64,000 bases of DNA from Ceratotherium simum simum (taxonomy: Eukaryota; Chordata; Mammalia; Perissodactyla; Rhinocerotidae): contig NW_004454216.1 of assembly GCF_000283155.1 (NCBI RefSeq), forward strand, positions 12,641,640 through 12,705,639, given 5' to 3'. The position numbers and the translations under genes were made by a program. The notes below the pieces were generated by a model. That model made no database searches. It was not told the origin of the DNA and worked only from the letters and a program-made list of their open reading frames with translations. Shown piece by piece: positions 1 to 11,665 of the stretch; within the stretch, counting starts at the first letter, position 1, and each line of letters begins with the position of its first letter.

Positions 1-927
1 AAAAAAAAAAAAACACAACTCTGATTGATAATATTGATCTTAAATCTCAAGCTGAACCTCTGCCACCACCACAGAGAATAAGGAAGAGCCCAATTATCTC
101 CTAAGTGGTCCAGGACCCATAACGACAGCATACACAAGTTAGCAAGGAGATCCAATTTAACAAACGTGCTTTATCATTCACTTCGGGTGATAATAATAAA
201 AGATTAGCATCATTACATCAGGACAGTAACTACTGTTACCGCAGCTCTACACTATATGAAAACAAATTCACTTGGTGTAATAAGCTACATCAATATTTAG
301 AAATCAGTAAGGTTTCCACGACGCCTTTACAGGAGTACCACGTGCCTGCACGTGCAAGCTGCAAAGGCCCTCTCTTACCATTGGGGTGGCAGTTACACAA
401 GTTATGACCAATTAAAAGGAAATTAATGAAAAGAACTAATGTGCAATAAATACACAATCAAGGCAAAGTAGAAGGCTGAGATATCCAACCAAATATTTAT
501 AGTTTTAGTCTGCGATACTACAGATAAAAGTTTAGGGCTAGACTTAATCAGATAAGATTCCCATCTACCTACATTTTCCTAATTATAGACTCGATAGTTG
601 GCCTTCAGAATATTTTTTAAAAGCTTCTAATAATCTAGATATTCCCACATTGTAAAACAGAAATGATTCTGGAGAACATCACTTTGGAGAACATCCTACT
701 CACTAATGAAACGAAAAGTTTTGACTTTGAAAAAAGTTGCCTGCAACCTGTTGTAGCTGGCTTCCTTAGGAAAATTCTGCATGCTTGAATGCTGTTCTGG
801 GGTGTCATATTTAATTTATAGAATAATTTCTGCTTAAGGAGCTGCTCTTTTAAAAATGAATGCTTCATTTTATAGAATTGATAGAGACTACAAATCCCGT
901 CTTTTTGGAGGTCACTGTGTCCTCCAA
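1..927. other. AT-rich unassigned sequence
   Basis: The window opens with a run of 13 A, which could be the tail of a retroelement lying outside. The rest is AT-rich and I recognise no gene, RNA or repeat in it. Short open frames here have no protein-like features. Confidence 0.5.
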
Positions 928-1060
928 TTTACAAATGAGGAAACCAAGACCTAAAGGGATCAAAGGTTAGCTCAAGTTCACCAAATTAGTGGCAGAGTTA
1001 AGGTCCAGGTTTCTTGATCACAAAATTAGAACCCTTTCCACAAAATCCCACTGCCTTTTT
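928..1060 (-). repeat. MIR-family SINE relic
   Basis: Read on the plus strand, the order 'acaaatgaggaaacc', a purine-rich stretch, 'agctcaagttcacc' and 'agtggcagagtta' follows the reverse complement of the MIR core. The copy is heavily diverged and lacks clear ends. Confidence 0.45.
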
Positions 1061-1764
1061 CTTCTTCCCCAAATAGAAATGGAACCTATCCAGTGAATTC
1101 TTCTTAGGTATTACAGTTGCATTTTTAATCTAAAAGGTCCATGTGGTAACTGCTGCCCAGCTGTGCATGAAAGGCAAATGGGGCTCTAAAAACTGTGAGT
1201 TTCTTCATGATTATCAAAGAAAATATAGCGAGAAGGCGGCAAAGCAGCTTGTGGAGCAATTTCCATCAGTGACTTCGACGAGGGGACGGAGAGCAGGGAA
1301 CAGACCCAGCAGTGACTAAGGTGGGAAGCGTTCTTGTTCACTGAGAGGGCAGGAGGAGCCGCTCTGCTTCCCACCAACACTGTCCTTGAGCTTCCCTTAG
1401 CTGAGGAGGCGCCACCTCCTCCCCAGGTGCTCAAAAAGGGATGGGCGATACACAGGGTCACAGGCTAACCTTCAGTGCTGGAGAAGAAAAGCTCTGACCT
1501 CCCTCCAAACCGCCATCTTTACTTCTCATCCTCTCACAGAGAGGTATACACACACCACACATTCGTTCAGCTCTGAATCAGTTCCAATTTCCAGGGCCTG
1601 AAATTTTTATCTGTGTCTTCCAGTCAGTTTTGGGGCAACTGACACTTCCATTTAACTTTTAAGCCACGGTTAAAAAAGTCCCTTTTGTTATTATTTTGCT
1701 ACGTTATTTCTTACTACTCATAGGACCACATTTCTGACACAGTGAACACACACATAAGTGGAAG
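1061..1764. other. Unassigned, locally GC-richer sequence
   Basis: About 1220-1460 is richer in G+C than its surroundings and carries scattered CpGs and a minus-strand open frame of 91 codons with no recognisable domain. It could be exonic or regulatory sequence, but nothing in it decides this. Confidence 0.3.
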
Positions 1765-1895
1765 TCTTCGAACCTGGATTCAAATACTGACTCTAGGCAG
1801 GGGCATGGCCACATCACCTCCCGTCTAGGTCTCCGGTTCCTTCCATCTGGGCCTGGAGAGGCCCCTCTGGCTCTAAATTATTCCAAGACTCTATT
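1765..1895 (+). repeat. MIR-family SINE relic
   Basis: The segment contains 'cctggattcaaatactgactct', a degraded polypyrimidine middle, and 'ggcccctctggctctaaatt', which matches the tail seen on many old MIR-type SINEs. Divergence is high and target-site duplications are not visible. Confidence 0.45.
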
Positions 1896-2089
1896 TCTTA
1901 AAAATGCTCTACAACAGATTTCAACCCAACAAAACTTATCAGGCCTGTCCTAACGCTACTTCTTCAGCAAAGGCTTGAACAGAAGTCTGAGGCGGGCAGC
2001 GACAGGACCAGATCTAAAAGGGGTTCTTTGTAGGTTGTAAGTGAATTGCTTTTGAGAAGGTCTCTCTGGACATCTTACTTTGGCTCCTC

Positions 2090-2335
2090 CTCTATACAAA
2101 CTGCTGTGGGAGCCTAAGAAAAGCGGCTTTCAAACGTGCAAGTGCACAGATTTGGGACTGCGGCCGCCAGGCTGCAACGGCTGCCAGGGGACGGGAGGGA
2201 GGCAAAGCAACCCGACGCCGCGCACGCCTCAATGTCTTCCCTTTCCCTGGCAGCAGCACACTGGGATCAGTCATCCAGCTCAATGTCAGGAGTCCCAAAG
2301 TCATTACTAGTGCAAAGGTTTCCAATCTGGAACTT
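2090..2335. other. CpG-rich patch, possible last exon on minus strand
   Basis: The segment 2157-2230 has about nine CpGs, including a NotI site (GCGGCCGC) at 2160-2167, in an AT-rich, CpG-poor region. On the minus strand a frame entered after a CAG near 2335 reads IGNLCTSNDFGTPDIELDD and then stops near 2275, an acidic C-terminus-like ending. The upstream polypyrimidine tract is weak. It may be a terminal exon, a small CpG-rich regulatory patch, or chance. Confidence 0.25.
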
Positions 2336-3283
2336 TCAAAATGATATACCTTTAAAATTACCACAAAGGAGATCTTTTTACATTATCATGATAACCTTGG
2401 AACAATTTGTGAAAAATTAAAAGGGTAGTGAGACAGAGACTTAGGAAGTACACAATGTGTGTGTTTGAAAGACCATTCACATACACCTTTCTGGATCAAA
2501 GGCATTACTGTCACTTATTTCAAGAATCAACAGCCAAAGTTTTTAATACGATTTAGTCTGAGAGTTTTCAAGATATTTACATGTGAATGCCTCCTCTTAG
2601 GCTTCTCTTACACTTATTTCCAACTTTTAAGGCATTACAGATGATTTACTTAAAGGCTCTTTCCCCTTGAAAAACGTATCATCATGAGTATTATTAACGG
2701 TTTCGGGCAAATTACATCATATGGAAGTTTGAATGCATTTTTTTCCCAAAAGGGAGAATAATTAACTTTATATTTTGTGGTCATACTACTGTAAAAAGCA
2801 GTTCATTTCTGTCCTCCAACATAAATGAAATACTTGAAGACTGCCACTGAAGACAGCTCGTCTTTCATACATACTGTTCTGAGTCTTTTAGATGAAAAGA
2901 AACTTCCAAATGAAGAAAAGATACATCTTTGGATATTAGGAAATGTATTTCTAACAAACAGGCTCCTTAATTTTTAAAATAATTCTGCATGTCATGTTAT
3001 GCTAATTTTTGGAAGAGTTTATATAGACAAATGTTATCCTGAATAAGAGATATTTCTAAGAAAAAATTTGGAAATTGCTCTTACTAATAATCTGTTCTTA
3101 TCAAGAGCAATTTGTAAAAAGGAAAATCATATTATGGAGACACACTTTCATCTTAATCAGTATTATTTTCATTCTCCAAAAGCCTGACGATTTTTAAACT
3201 TTTGGCTATCCTCTCTGAATTCTGTGAGGAAACTATATAACTCAGTTGAAGAGGAAGTGAATAACATGATTCCTGTGGTTGGA
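2336..3283. other. Unassigned AT-rich sequence
   Basis: I see no repeat family, RNA gene or convincing coding frame here. Confidence 0.5.
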
Positions 3284-3309
3284 GGGGCGGGCAGGGGGGA
3301 GTGGGTGGG
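3284..3309 (+). other. G-quadruplex motif
   Basis: Five G-runs of three or more (GGGG, GGG, GGGGGG, GGG, GGG) are separated by loops of one to three bases, which fits the usual G4 rule. It stands alone in AT-rich DNA, with no promoter evidence beside it. Confidence 0.6.
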
Positions 3310-3689
3310 TACCGCAGCGAAAATGCTGGAGTTGAAAGAAGTGTAGAAGAAAGCTTTATTAAAAACAGATTTTAAATGGCCATTTTATCAGAAATTGAGC
3401 TTTTAGGCACAGAATATGAAAACTCACTATCTTACCCCAAGAAAACCTCTTTGCTCTACTCAACTCTCATTACCATTACAGCCCACAGAGGTTTCACTGC
3501 TATGCAATCCTTGTACCATTTCTACTCTAAGGAATGTTTTCTCTACCAACTTGTTCTCTTTTCTTCCTCATCAAAACTCTGCTAAAAACTTACTGTATGT
3601 GGAACACCTTCTCTTATGAACCTCATCTAACTTGATTTGTGAATACTTAGCCTTATTTTGAACTCCTCTTTTGTTCTTCATTCAAAATC

Positions 3690-3835
3690 ACAGATTTATA
3701 GAGTTAGAACAAACTTTAAAGATTATCCAATTTAACTCTCTCATTGAAAGAAGAGGACATTCAGGTCCAAATTAAGAAATCTGCTCAAGGTCCCAGAACT
3801 TTTCAAGGTGAAAGAGCGAAGACTAGTGGAAAGCC
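3690..3835 (-). repeat. MIR-family SINE relic
   Basis: The plus strand reads 'tagagttagaacaaact', 'gattatccaatttaactctctcatt', a purine-rich block, and 'ctgctcaaggtcccagaac'. This is the order expected for a reversed MIR-type SINE whose tail family reads 'gatcatctagtccaa'. It is diverged and its ends are approximate. Confidence 0.45.
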
Positions 3836-4664
3836 ATCCATGGGGTTAATTTTTCATTTTCATTCATCATTGAGAAAGTCAAGAAGGTAACATTTCTGAA
3901 GGCAACTGAAGTTTACTCACTTAATATTTTTAAAAAACAACAAAGCAAATCATTGATACTTTTCACAAAGTATAAAAATGTCATTTCATTAAAATTAACA
4001 TCATTAATTCCATTAAAATAACCAAGAGTTATTTAACATTCAAAATAAATGTACTAAGCATCCACTGCTTTGCCAGGCACCTTGAAAAAAAGACAAAACA
4101 GTATATGAGAACTAATAAGGCATTCAGTTCTATGAGAAAATTTATCATAAGATCATAATATTCTCCTGGAAAGGTTTAATTAACTCACCACACCATATTC
4201 CAACAGACTATATACAGCACTTAATAAAAAAAAAAAATACAATAGTCTATATTCTTCTTCTGTTCCAGCTCCCTTTTTATACCATCCCCAACTTTAACCT
4301 CCAAATAATTCACACCTTATACTAAGGGGCTGCTATCTTGAGGAAGTGGTGTTGGTACAGCACAACACAGATTCAAAAACACTGCACACCTTCTATGAAG
4401 CTTCTACCTCTACTACAAACATTTTCAACCTCGGTTCTTTCCACAAAATGTCACATTCAACTATGCTTGAAAACTGAAGTCATATTATCCTAGATCCCCT
4501 TTCATGTAACATACCACTTTGCATCATATGTCTATAAAGTACCTAGGACCTTTTTACTAACAGTTCAAATCCTCCCAATACTTACTTTTCAAATTGTGAT
4601 TTCCGAATAAGAACAATCTTTCTCAAATAACCTGTGCTAAGAGTTATACAAGAATATGTAAAAT
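3836..4664. repeat. Mostly unassigned, with an L2 3'-end fragment
   Basis: Within this stretch, about 4035-4110 reads 'actaagcatccactgctttgccaggcacctt', which matches the reverse complement of the L2 LINE 3' end ('tgcctggcacatagtaggcgctcaataaat'). The remainder is AT-rich and unassigned. Confidence 0.4.
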
Positions 4665-4775
4665 AATTAATGTACTTATTTTACACTTGGGGAGCTAAGG
4701 TGAAGAGAGATCCTTATGGTCTCACACAGGTGACTCTAAGACATCTGCTCTAATTCTCAATTCAACCTTCCAGAC
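4665..4775 (-). repeat. MIR fragment
   Basis: The order 'tttacacttggggagctaagg', 'gatccttatggtctcacacagg' and 'gactctaagacatctgctct' follows the reversed MIR core and left arm. It is short and diverged. Confidence 0.4.
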
Positions 4776-6234
4776 ATAAGATTACATTTCCTCTGAAAGT
4801 CATCAAACAGGAGCTAGCATTTCCAATTTACCAAGTTTTAATAATGAGTTTTATCAATGGTCATAATTTGGTGTTTAGAACTTTTCCCAACCATATTAAT
4901 CCTTCTGTACCTATCAGGGATGAACAGTTACAAGGAGAAACTCTGAAGATATATGATTTTCAAGAAAAGGATCTTGGAAAACAGAATCATAAAATTACCC
5001 TGGATTTCTAAATGCAATAAAATTTATTCTTTTAATACACTCTTCCATTGTGAATATTTAGTTATGCCAGAGACTTATCAACACTCTTTTTCTCCCTAAA
5101 TATTTACAGCAACACTCTCTCAAGGAGACAATCAGTTTGCAGTCCTACACAGACCTAATAAAATGTGTGAATTGTTTTATACCACTGCACTCAATTTTAC
5201 AGTTCTTAAAAGTCTTTTGGGACATCATTCTCAATATGCTTATGGCTTTGTCCATTTCATTCTTTGGATCGATTTTCTTCGGTGAACTAAAGTATTCAGC
5301 GCTTTTCACCAAATAACACACACATAAAATTACAATTTTTTTTTTCATCTTGTGAACAATATTGAGATGTATCCCTTGTCAGGTCAATCTTGAGATGAAG
5401 ATTCAACGTTTTCCTTTGAGGATCAAAGAAATCACGCAGAATAAACAGTAAGCATGCTATACTTAAGCTCTCTTATTAACAGTCTCAATGGTGCTTAGGT
5501 TCAAATCTCTCCAAATTTCAACGTAAGATTACACTACACGTGGATTTCAAGACTTCAAGTTACAGACAGAGTTCTTATTACAGCAGCCAAAATCTAATCT
5601 GAATGCTTATTTTTATTTCTTTACACTACCCAAATCAAATAACTTTTGTTGGGCAACTGCAGACACTCAGCTGAGTCAATGAACATATTTCCGACAGCTG
5701 CTTCTTGTTTGCGAACCTACAACTATTTTTGCTGAAGAAAATGCACGTTATACAAAGAGAAATAAAAATCAGGATCCCCCAAAAAATGTTCCCACAAGAA
5801 AGGCCTCCATTTAGCTCAGTTTGAGGATAAAACAGCAATCCGAAATATATACGTAAATCTCACTTAACCAGAACATACTAATAGATATTCCTCCATTAAC
5901 TACATTTTGGGGGAAACTGCTTTTAGGAAAAAGTGACAAATTATAAAAACAAGCTAATGACAATTTTAAAAAAAACCTCCCAGAAAGTCTCAGGTAGGAG
6001 GTGAAGAGGTTGTTGGTAATGGTAGGGGACAATTCATTGGATATCAGTATCCACTTCTTCAAATCTCCAACCTCTTATACATAGTATATATTTTTAAAAT
6101 TGTACAATGATTATTAATCATTGGAATGATGACACCAAGATCATCCTCCCATTAAAAAATAGGCTTCACTCTACTATCAATAAGAAATTCAGTTGTGTAC
6201 TAACATTCAGCAATGATCTACAAATACTAAAATT
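4776..6234. other. Unassigned AT-rich sequence
   Basis: No repeat, RNA or supported coding feature is recognised. Open frames at 5145-6062 on the minus strand are short and low in complexity. Confidence 0.5.
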
Positions 6235-6506
6235 AAAAGTTTTCTAGCTGAGGCCGGCCCAGTGGCTTTGTGGTTAAGTTTGCATGCTCTGCATTGGCGG
6301 CCTGGGGTTCACAGGTTCGGATCCCGGGTGCAGACCTATGCACTGCTCATCAAGCCATGCTGTGGCGGCATCCCACATACAAAATAGAAGAGGATGGGCA
6401 CGTTTGTTAGCTCAGGGCCAGTCTTCCTCAGCAAAAAGAAGAAGATTGGCAATAGATGTTAGCTCAGGGCCAATCTTCCTCACACACACACAAAAGTTTT
6501 CTAGCT
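6235..6506 (+). mobile_element. ERE SINE with 15-bp target-site duplication
   Basis: A tRNA-derived SINE of the perissodactyl ERE family occupies 6250-6491. The head 'ggccggcccagtggc' and the Pol III B-box-like 'ggttcggatccc' are followed by the 'catgctgtggcggcatcccacat' body, then the duplicated 'ttagctcagggccagtcttcctcagc' tail and a CA-rich end. The flanks are a perfect duplication, 'aaaagttttctagct', at 6235-6249 and 6492-6506, so the element is complete and inserted by L1-type target-primed retrotransposition. Confidence 0.95.
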
Positions 6507-6630
6507 AACTTTCAAGGAATAAGAAAATTAAATTAATCAAAATTCTTCTTTTCCAAACATTCCAGTTTATCCTGTAATTTTTATTCTAGGAAACTAGGAC
6601 ACTGATTTCATTTCTTACATACTAAAATTA
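6507..6630. other. Unassigned AT-rich spacer
   Basis: Short AT-rich sequence between the ERE and the DNA transposon; nothing is recognised in it. Confidence 0.5.
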
Positions 6631-6841
6631 CTAGTCATGCGTTGCTTAATGATGGGGATACAGTCTAAGAAATGCGTCAGGTGATTTCGTCATTATGCAA
6701 ACATCATAGAGTGTACTTATACAAACCCAGATGGTACAGCCTACTACACACCTAGGCTATATGGTACCAATCTCACGGGACCACCATTGTATAGATGGTC
6801 CATCGCTGACCTTTGAAATGTTGTTATGTGGCGCTTGACTG
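6631..6841. mobile_element. Non-autonomous Tigger-like (TcMar) DNA transposon
   Basis: Degenerate terminal inverted repeats, 'agtcatgcgttgcttaatga' at the left and the reverse of 'gttatgtggcgcttgact' at the right, lie next to TA dinucleotides at 6629-6630 and 6842-6843. The inside ('catcatagagtgtacttatacaaacc', 'ctactacacacctaggctatatggta', 'gggaccaccattgtata') matches a mammal-wide repeat that I assign to the Tigger group from memory. The copy looks internally shortened; no transposase is present. Confidence 0.65.
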
Positions 6842-7214
6842 TATTTGGTAGGAAGTCTTATTTGTTCTAAATTGAGATAAAATATATAGTCTCAAATTTT
6901 GTCAACTGACATTTTTCTCTAAATTATCAGAAAAGAGCATTTTCTCGAATGCTGTGACTGAGCTAAGTCTAATATATAACATCTGTATCAAACTCAAACT
7001 CAGGTATACTGATATACACGCAATTATGTATATAAGAGTACACATGAATATAGTCCTAATTTTGATCCATTTAATAACTCCTAAGGAAGGAATATATGAC
7101 AAATCAAATACGGGATAAAAAGTTCATCTGTTCTCCATTTCCATGCTTCATCAGTCAGAGCAAAGGATTAGAAAGGCTGGTACTTGGCAGTCAGATGGAA
7201 CTGGCTATGAAATG

Positions 7215-7325
7215 TTACCACTACTGGTTGTCTCATTTAAGGGCCTCTGTTCACTCATCATATAAAAGCAGGCTAGTACCTACTGCACAGGATGGTAAGA
7301 ATGGAAATAGATAATATGGAAAACC
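7215..7325 (+). repeat. MIR right-half fragment
   Basis: The stretch 'tctcatttaagggcctctgttcactcatcatataaaa', followed by 'tagtacctactgcacaggatggtaagaatggaaatagataatatgg', follows the MIR consensus order (polypyrimidine core, 'agtacctacctcatagg', 'gaggattaaatgag'). Confidence 0.5.
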
Positions 7326-10300
7326 CCTTTTAGAGCACTTCACATATGCTGTCTTCAATATTTACAAAAAATAATCCAAGCATGAATGAACGCGTTTTCT
7401 TCCTTCTTCAAACCCCTTTGGCACCGCCTAATCCCAAGAGATGATTACAGTAGCTTCTAAGCGGGTAATTTCCATTTCCAAAGGAACTTCTATCAGTAGA
7501 TTTACTCAGAATCACGCTTCAAGCCTTTTATTTTCTGAATCCAAACTCCTCCATGGCATCTCCCACTCCACTCTCAGAATTTAATTCCTTAGATTGGCAT
7601 TCCACATCTTTACTGTGCCCTCCCTGCCTTACCCCACCCCCTGGCATGCACACACACACTGAAAATCTGGCCCCAGACTTCCTTTGCCCTCCTCTATATC
7701 CTGGAAGGTATAGTTAAGGCCCAGCTCCTTGCACTGGGGTACTTTCTTGCCCCTTATTGTTTGCCCAGAGATCCCTTATTTAAAATCCCCTTCTCTGCTC
7801 CTCTCCACGCAGGTCAAACATGATCCTGAGCAAAATGACATTTCCTTCCTCCAAATGTCTTAATCCCCTACAGCAAGAGCCATAAACCTCCTTGTGACCC
7901 TCTCCTATTATCATCTCGAATGATTATTTTAAACCCATGACTCTTAGCCTCTTATGTTTTCACCTCCACTCTAGACATGTCCACATCGTCATCATCAGTA
8001 GCCTCTTATTTACAGAGAGTCTTAAATGTGAAGTCCCCCACTGAAAATCATAGATTTAAATCTTACAAGTTAAACTTGTCCACGGTTCATCCTCCCCATA
8101 ACTGTAAACTCTCAATGGAGAAGGGGTGAGGAAGGGAGATATCCCTTATTGGTCTTTGAAGTCCTCAGAAAAATGTAAAGGAAGAAATAAGAGAACACGA
8201 TCCCACCACAATTCCACATCCTTACTAAGTACAAAGAGTAAACAAGCCAGAATCTATTCATGAACACCGTCTTTGAAATCATTTAAATGCAAACAGTTTC
8301 AAAGAAATCAACAAAAATCTCTGGCACATTTTGAAAAGTTTGAAGGAAAAAGAAACGTACTCAAATCAGTCCTTGAGTAAGCTCCAGTAACAGCAGAAGA
8401 AAGGCTGTCTTGATGAGCTTTAATCCCGAGAGAACAGCTGACTGGACGACTCCATTCAGTGAAAATCAGACCCACTCTCGCCCTGGCACTGAGATCTAGA
8501 AGTTCTCTGACTCAAGAGTTCCAGAACGCCAGCTTCTCCAGGGCCAGACTGGATCTCAGCAGTTGGCAGGTTACTAACTGATGAACACAAACCCTGTGTT
8601 TACAGAGCAGCTTGAGGCGCACAGAAAGGAGCATTGCCATCTACCCAGTGTAAGGGTTAAGTAATAGCAAATAACTATAAATGGATGAAAACAGCAGCCA
8701 AGAGTCCTCTAAGCTCAAAACAGACCTTCACCTAAGGGCAATGATGCCATCATTCAAAGGAGACACGGTGCTTGGCCAGCACCGGGAAAGGGAGTAGTGT
8801 CCACTGGCTAAGCTCAAAAAAAAAGTACAGATTCTGAGTAAGATTTGGTGGGAGAAAGTAGTTTGGCATATACACACAAGAAAACCATATTTAGTGATCT
8901 TTAACAACATTATGATGTCTAGGTGAGCTTCCCAATCCTTCAAAACAAACACTAATACTAAAGCACAGCCGCTCTACTCTCTGCTCTATTGTTTTTATAA
9001 AAAAGACTCAGTGATTTACTTTTCAGATTTAATAAAATCTAGTCAGCCTTTTAGAAACGTGGATTTCGCAGCTAAGATAATGAATGGTAATATACTTCAG
9101 GAAAACAGATTCATTGCTCACTTCTTTTTCCTCAAAATTACCCATTTGAACATTTCACTGTTTTCTTATCCAGATATAAACTCCCAGACAAAATGAATAT
9201 CGTTATTCCAGCAACACTTAAATTTGAATGAAGTTATTCAGAACTATTTTAATAAGATGCTTTTTAATAATGTAGATAAACCTATATTTTGTATAATTAC
9301 ATGACAAATTACATAAAGCTCAACTGTGAGCTTACTTTTAGATGTATTACTAACTTTGCTGTATAACAGATATAAAACAAGAGCAAAAATTAAATATGTA
9401 GTTCAAAATTGGTTCTTAATTTAGCATTTAAAAATTCCTCTTCCAATTTAAGACCACTCAATGCAAAGTCTGTAATAAATGCATTTTCTGGCTTCCTCTG
9501 AAGGAAAATTTTGTATCACATGTTTATATACACTTATAAATTTTCTGCTATATTTAAGGATGATCCAACTTATTAACAGGATAGTTTATTTTTAATATTT
9601 GCTGCAACCTAATCATTAGAGAATATACGTTCTCTTTCAAAAGATATTAAACTAAAATAAGAATACTAAATGAGTGTTGTAGGTTTTCCGAAGCACTTTC
9701 AAGCCTGTCTAATTTAACAAAATACTAAGTGAATTAGTACTACAAAAGAGACTTTTATCACTGATAAGTTAAAATATTAATGTGAATACTTAGGTCAAGG
9801 TTTTTACATTGATCAAAAACACGATATAAGACTGGTTTGAGTGAGCATTCTTCTATCAGTAAAGTTTTCATATCAGGTAATTTCTCTCATTTTTCCCTTA
9901 TAAGCATAAAAGGATGTTTCTCCCCTTGCATTGCTGAGGAAAAAAAGTAATCTGTTCTTCTAGATAGGATGGTATTAACTGCTTCTTCCGAGAAGAGAAC
10001 ATTTGGCATAATATGTTTTTGTAGAGTTTTGTCAAGTAAGCAGTTAGGAGGGGTGAATTATCTCAGATAGGCTGGCTTCTTGTTCTTCATGGCTGGAAAG
10101 CCCAGTAAATCTTGGCTCTTTTATGTGTATGGAGGCTGGAGGTAGGAGGTTAACAGCTGGGCTTTCAATAATAAGTAATTTTTAACATTAAAAAAAAACT
10201 ACAAAGATTTTTGAAATTCCAAATTTAATTTAGAATTAATTTAATGTTACTAAAAATAAATCCTTCATTAAAGAAGTTTTCCCCCTTTCTCATTTTTTGG

Positions 10301-10633
10301 TTACAAAATTCTTCTCTTGCCTCATTCTCTTTTTAGCCTAAAATTTGCCAGACTTACTTAGGATTTTCACACAGCAGATTCATAACATCATGACAAGATT
10401 AGATTATTTTACGATCCTGAATAAAAGTCAGAAAAAGCCTACTTAACCTTGGTTGTCAAATACACCACCCTGTGGCCAGGACCTTCAGGAGTGACTGGGC
10501 AGTGCTGACAATTGACAGAAAGTTAAGACAGAGTTTGTGTCCCTTGCTCCTTGTAGTCTGCTCTCTGGCACCTTCTGCATTTAATCCAGAGTTCAGAGGG
10601 GCTCAAAAAATGAATTCTGCACAAGGAACAGGT
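7326..10633. other. Unassigned sequence
   Basis: The stretch 7590-8000 is pyrimidine-rich with small similarities to L2 but no diagnostic end. About 8360-8490 on the minus strand has an open frame of roughly 40 codons ending at a 'gtacgt' donor-like site, without a good acceptor. The rest is AT-rich and unassigned. Confidence 0.4.
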
Positions 10634-11101
10634 TTAGGAAATGTCAGTCACGTGGGAATCCCAAGAGTCAGATAACGCCTTGAAAGTGGTTGTAGCGCTA
10701 ATCCATCTTAGAGCGGGAGTCCCTGCACCAGTTAGAGGAAGACAGGGCAGGAAGCACGGGAAGGGGTTCCAGCCGTCACTCACTGTCACCTGGAGTTGAG
10801 GAGTCCCTAGCAGAGAAACCACGGGAGAAAGGAATGGGCAACTTGCCTCCAGCACCAGATGCAGATAGACCCATAGACTCCAAGAAAGGGCCAACAGTAA
10901 AAACCAACTCTGACTCCAAGATGGCAGCTGGAATGTGAGAAAAGACATAGGGTTAAGTTGCACAGCAAGTAACAAAGGGTAGGACGACCCGCCCTGGTCA
11001 TAGGTGTGAGGCTGGGGGAGGAGAAAGAGGGCAGAACTCAAGGTTTTACACTGAACAATGTCTGGGTTGCCTGGTGAATGAAATTGGGAAGCCAAAGACA
11101 T
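10634..11101 (-). other. 155-codon open frame, probably not a gene
   Basis: This is the longest ATG-initiated open frame in the window not created by N runs. The translation is rich in Leu, Ser, Pro and Trp, with a hydrophobic middle around residues 50-90, and no domain that I recognise. There is no supporting splice or promoter context. A second overlapping frame on the same strand (10807-11001) argues for low-stop composition rather than coding. It may lie in an unidentified old repeat. Confidence 0.15.
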
Positions 11102-11574
11102 TCATTACACTTTCGCAAAAGACGGATAACCATATTCTTTCTCTAGAACAAATCAACCCTAAGCAACAAAGAGAGGAAAGGAAGCTCGATGTATGCCTCA
11201 CTTGCTGGGGTTATGAGCGAGAATAACTGGAGGTCACTGTGACACAGTTATGGGCCTGAAGCCCGGGAAGGTAGATGGATTCAGGCTCTGGAGGTGGTGC
11301 CCAGACACCCAGTGAGAAACCATGTTTCAGCTCAGTTGAAGATAGAGTACAAAATGTTGGAATCAAAAGGCAACTTACAGATCACTTGTCTACCACTCTC
11401 ATTTTGCAAAAAACAGAGTGAAGCTCCAGAAGAAGTGACTACTTCTGGTTTACAACCCTACCCACAGGCAGAACTGTTTATAGTACGTGTGATTTTTGCC
11501 CATAGCTTTTAGGGAAATTATTATTGCTGAGCAGGGAAGAGGCATTTCTGTGCTTATTGCACTGACATCTTTCC
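11102..11574. other. Unassigned sequence
   Basis: No repeat or gene feature is recognised. Confidence 0.45.
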
Positions 11575-11665
11575 TTTCTTCATTCAACAAACGTCTACTG
11601 AATAGTACGTACTAGGCACTAGGCTAGATCCTGGTATGCTTCCCCGGAAAACCTCAGAAAATGAA
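11575..11665 (-). repeat. L2 LINE 3'-end fragment
   Basis: The plus strand reads 'cttcattcaacaaacgtctactgaatagtacgtactaggcactaggctagatcctgg', the reverse complement of the L2 3' terminus ('...aggcactgttctaggcgctgg'). Confidence 0.6.

Noticed and set aside
4586..4636. Minus-strand mini-exon with donor 'gtaagt' and an open frame
   Set aside because: 51 bases with a modest acceptor; 'gtaagt' alone is expected about 16 times per strand in 64 kb, so such short bracketed segments arise by chance.
6284..6508. 74-codon open frame
   Set aside because: Entirely within an ERE SINE and its target-site duplication.
8361..8490. Minus-strand open stretch of about 40 codons ending at 'gtacgt'
   Set aside because: No convincing polypyrimidine acceptor; an open run of this length is expected by chance.
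10340..10420. Minus-strand segment with very good acceptor and donor
   Set aside because: All three frames contain stops, so it is not a coding exon; an untranslated exon cannot be judged without RNA data.
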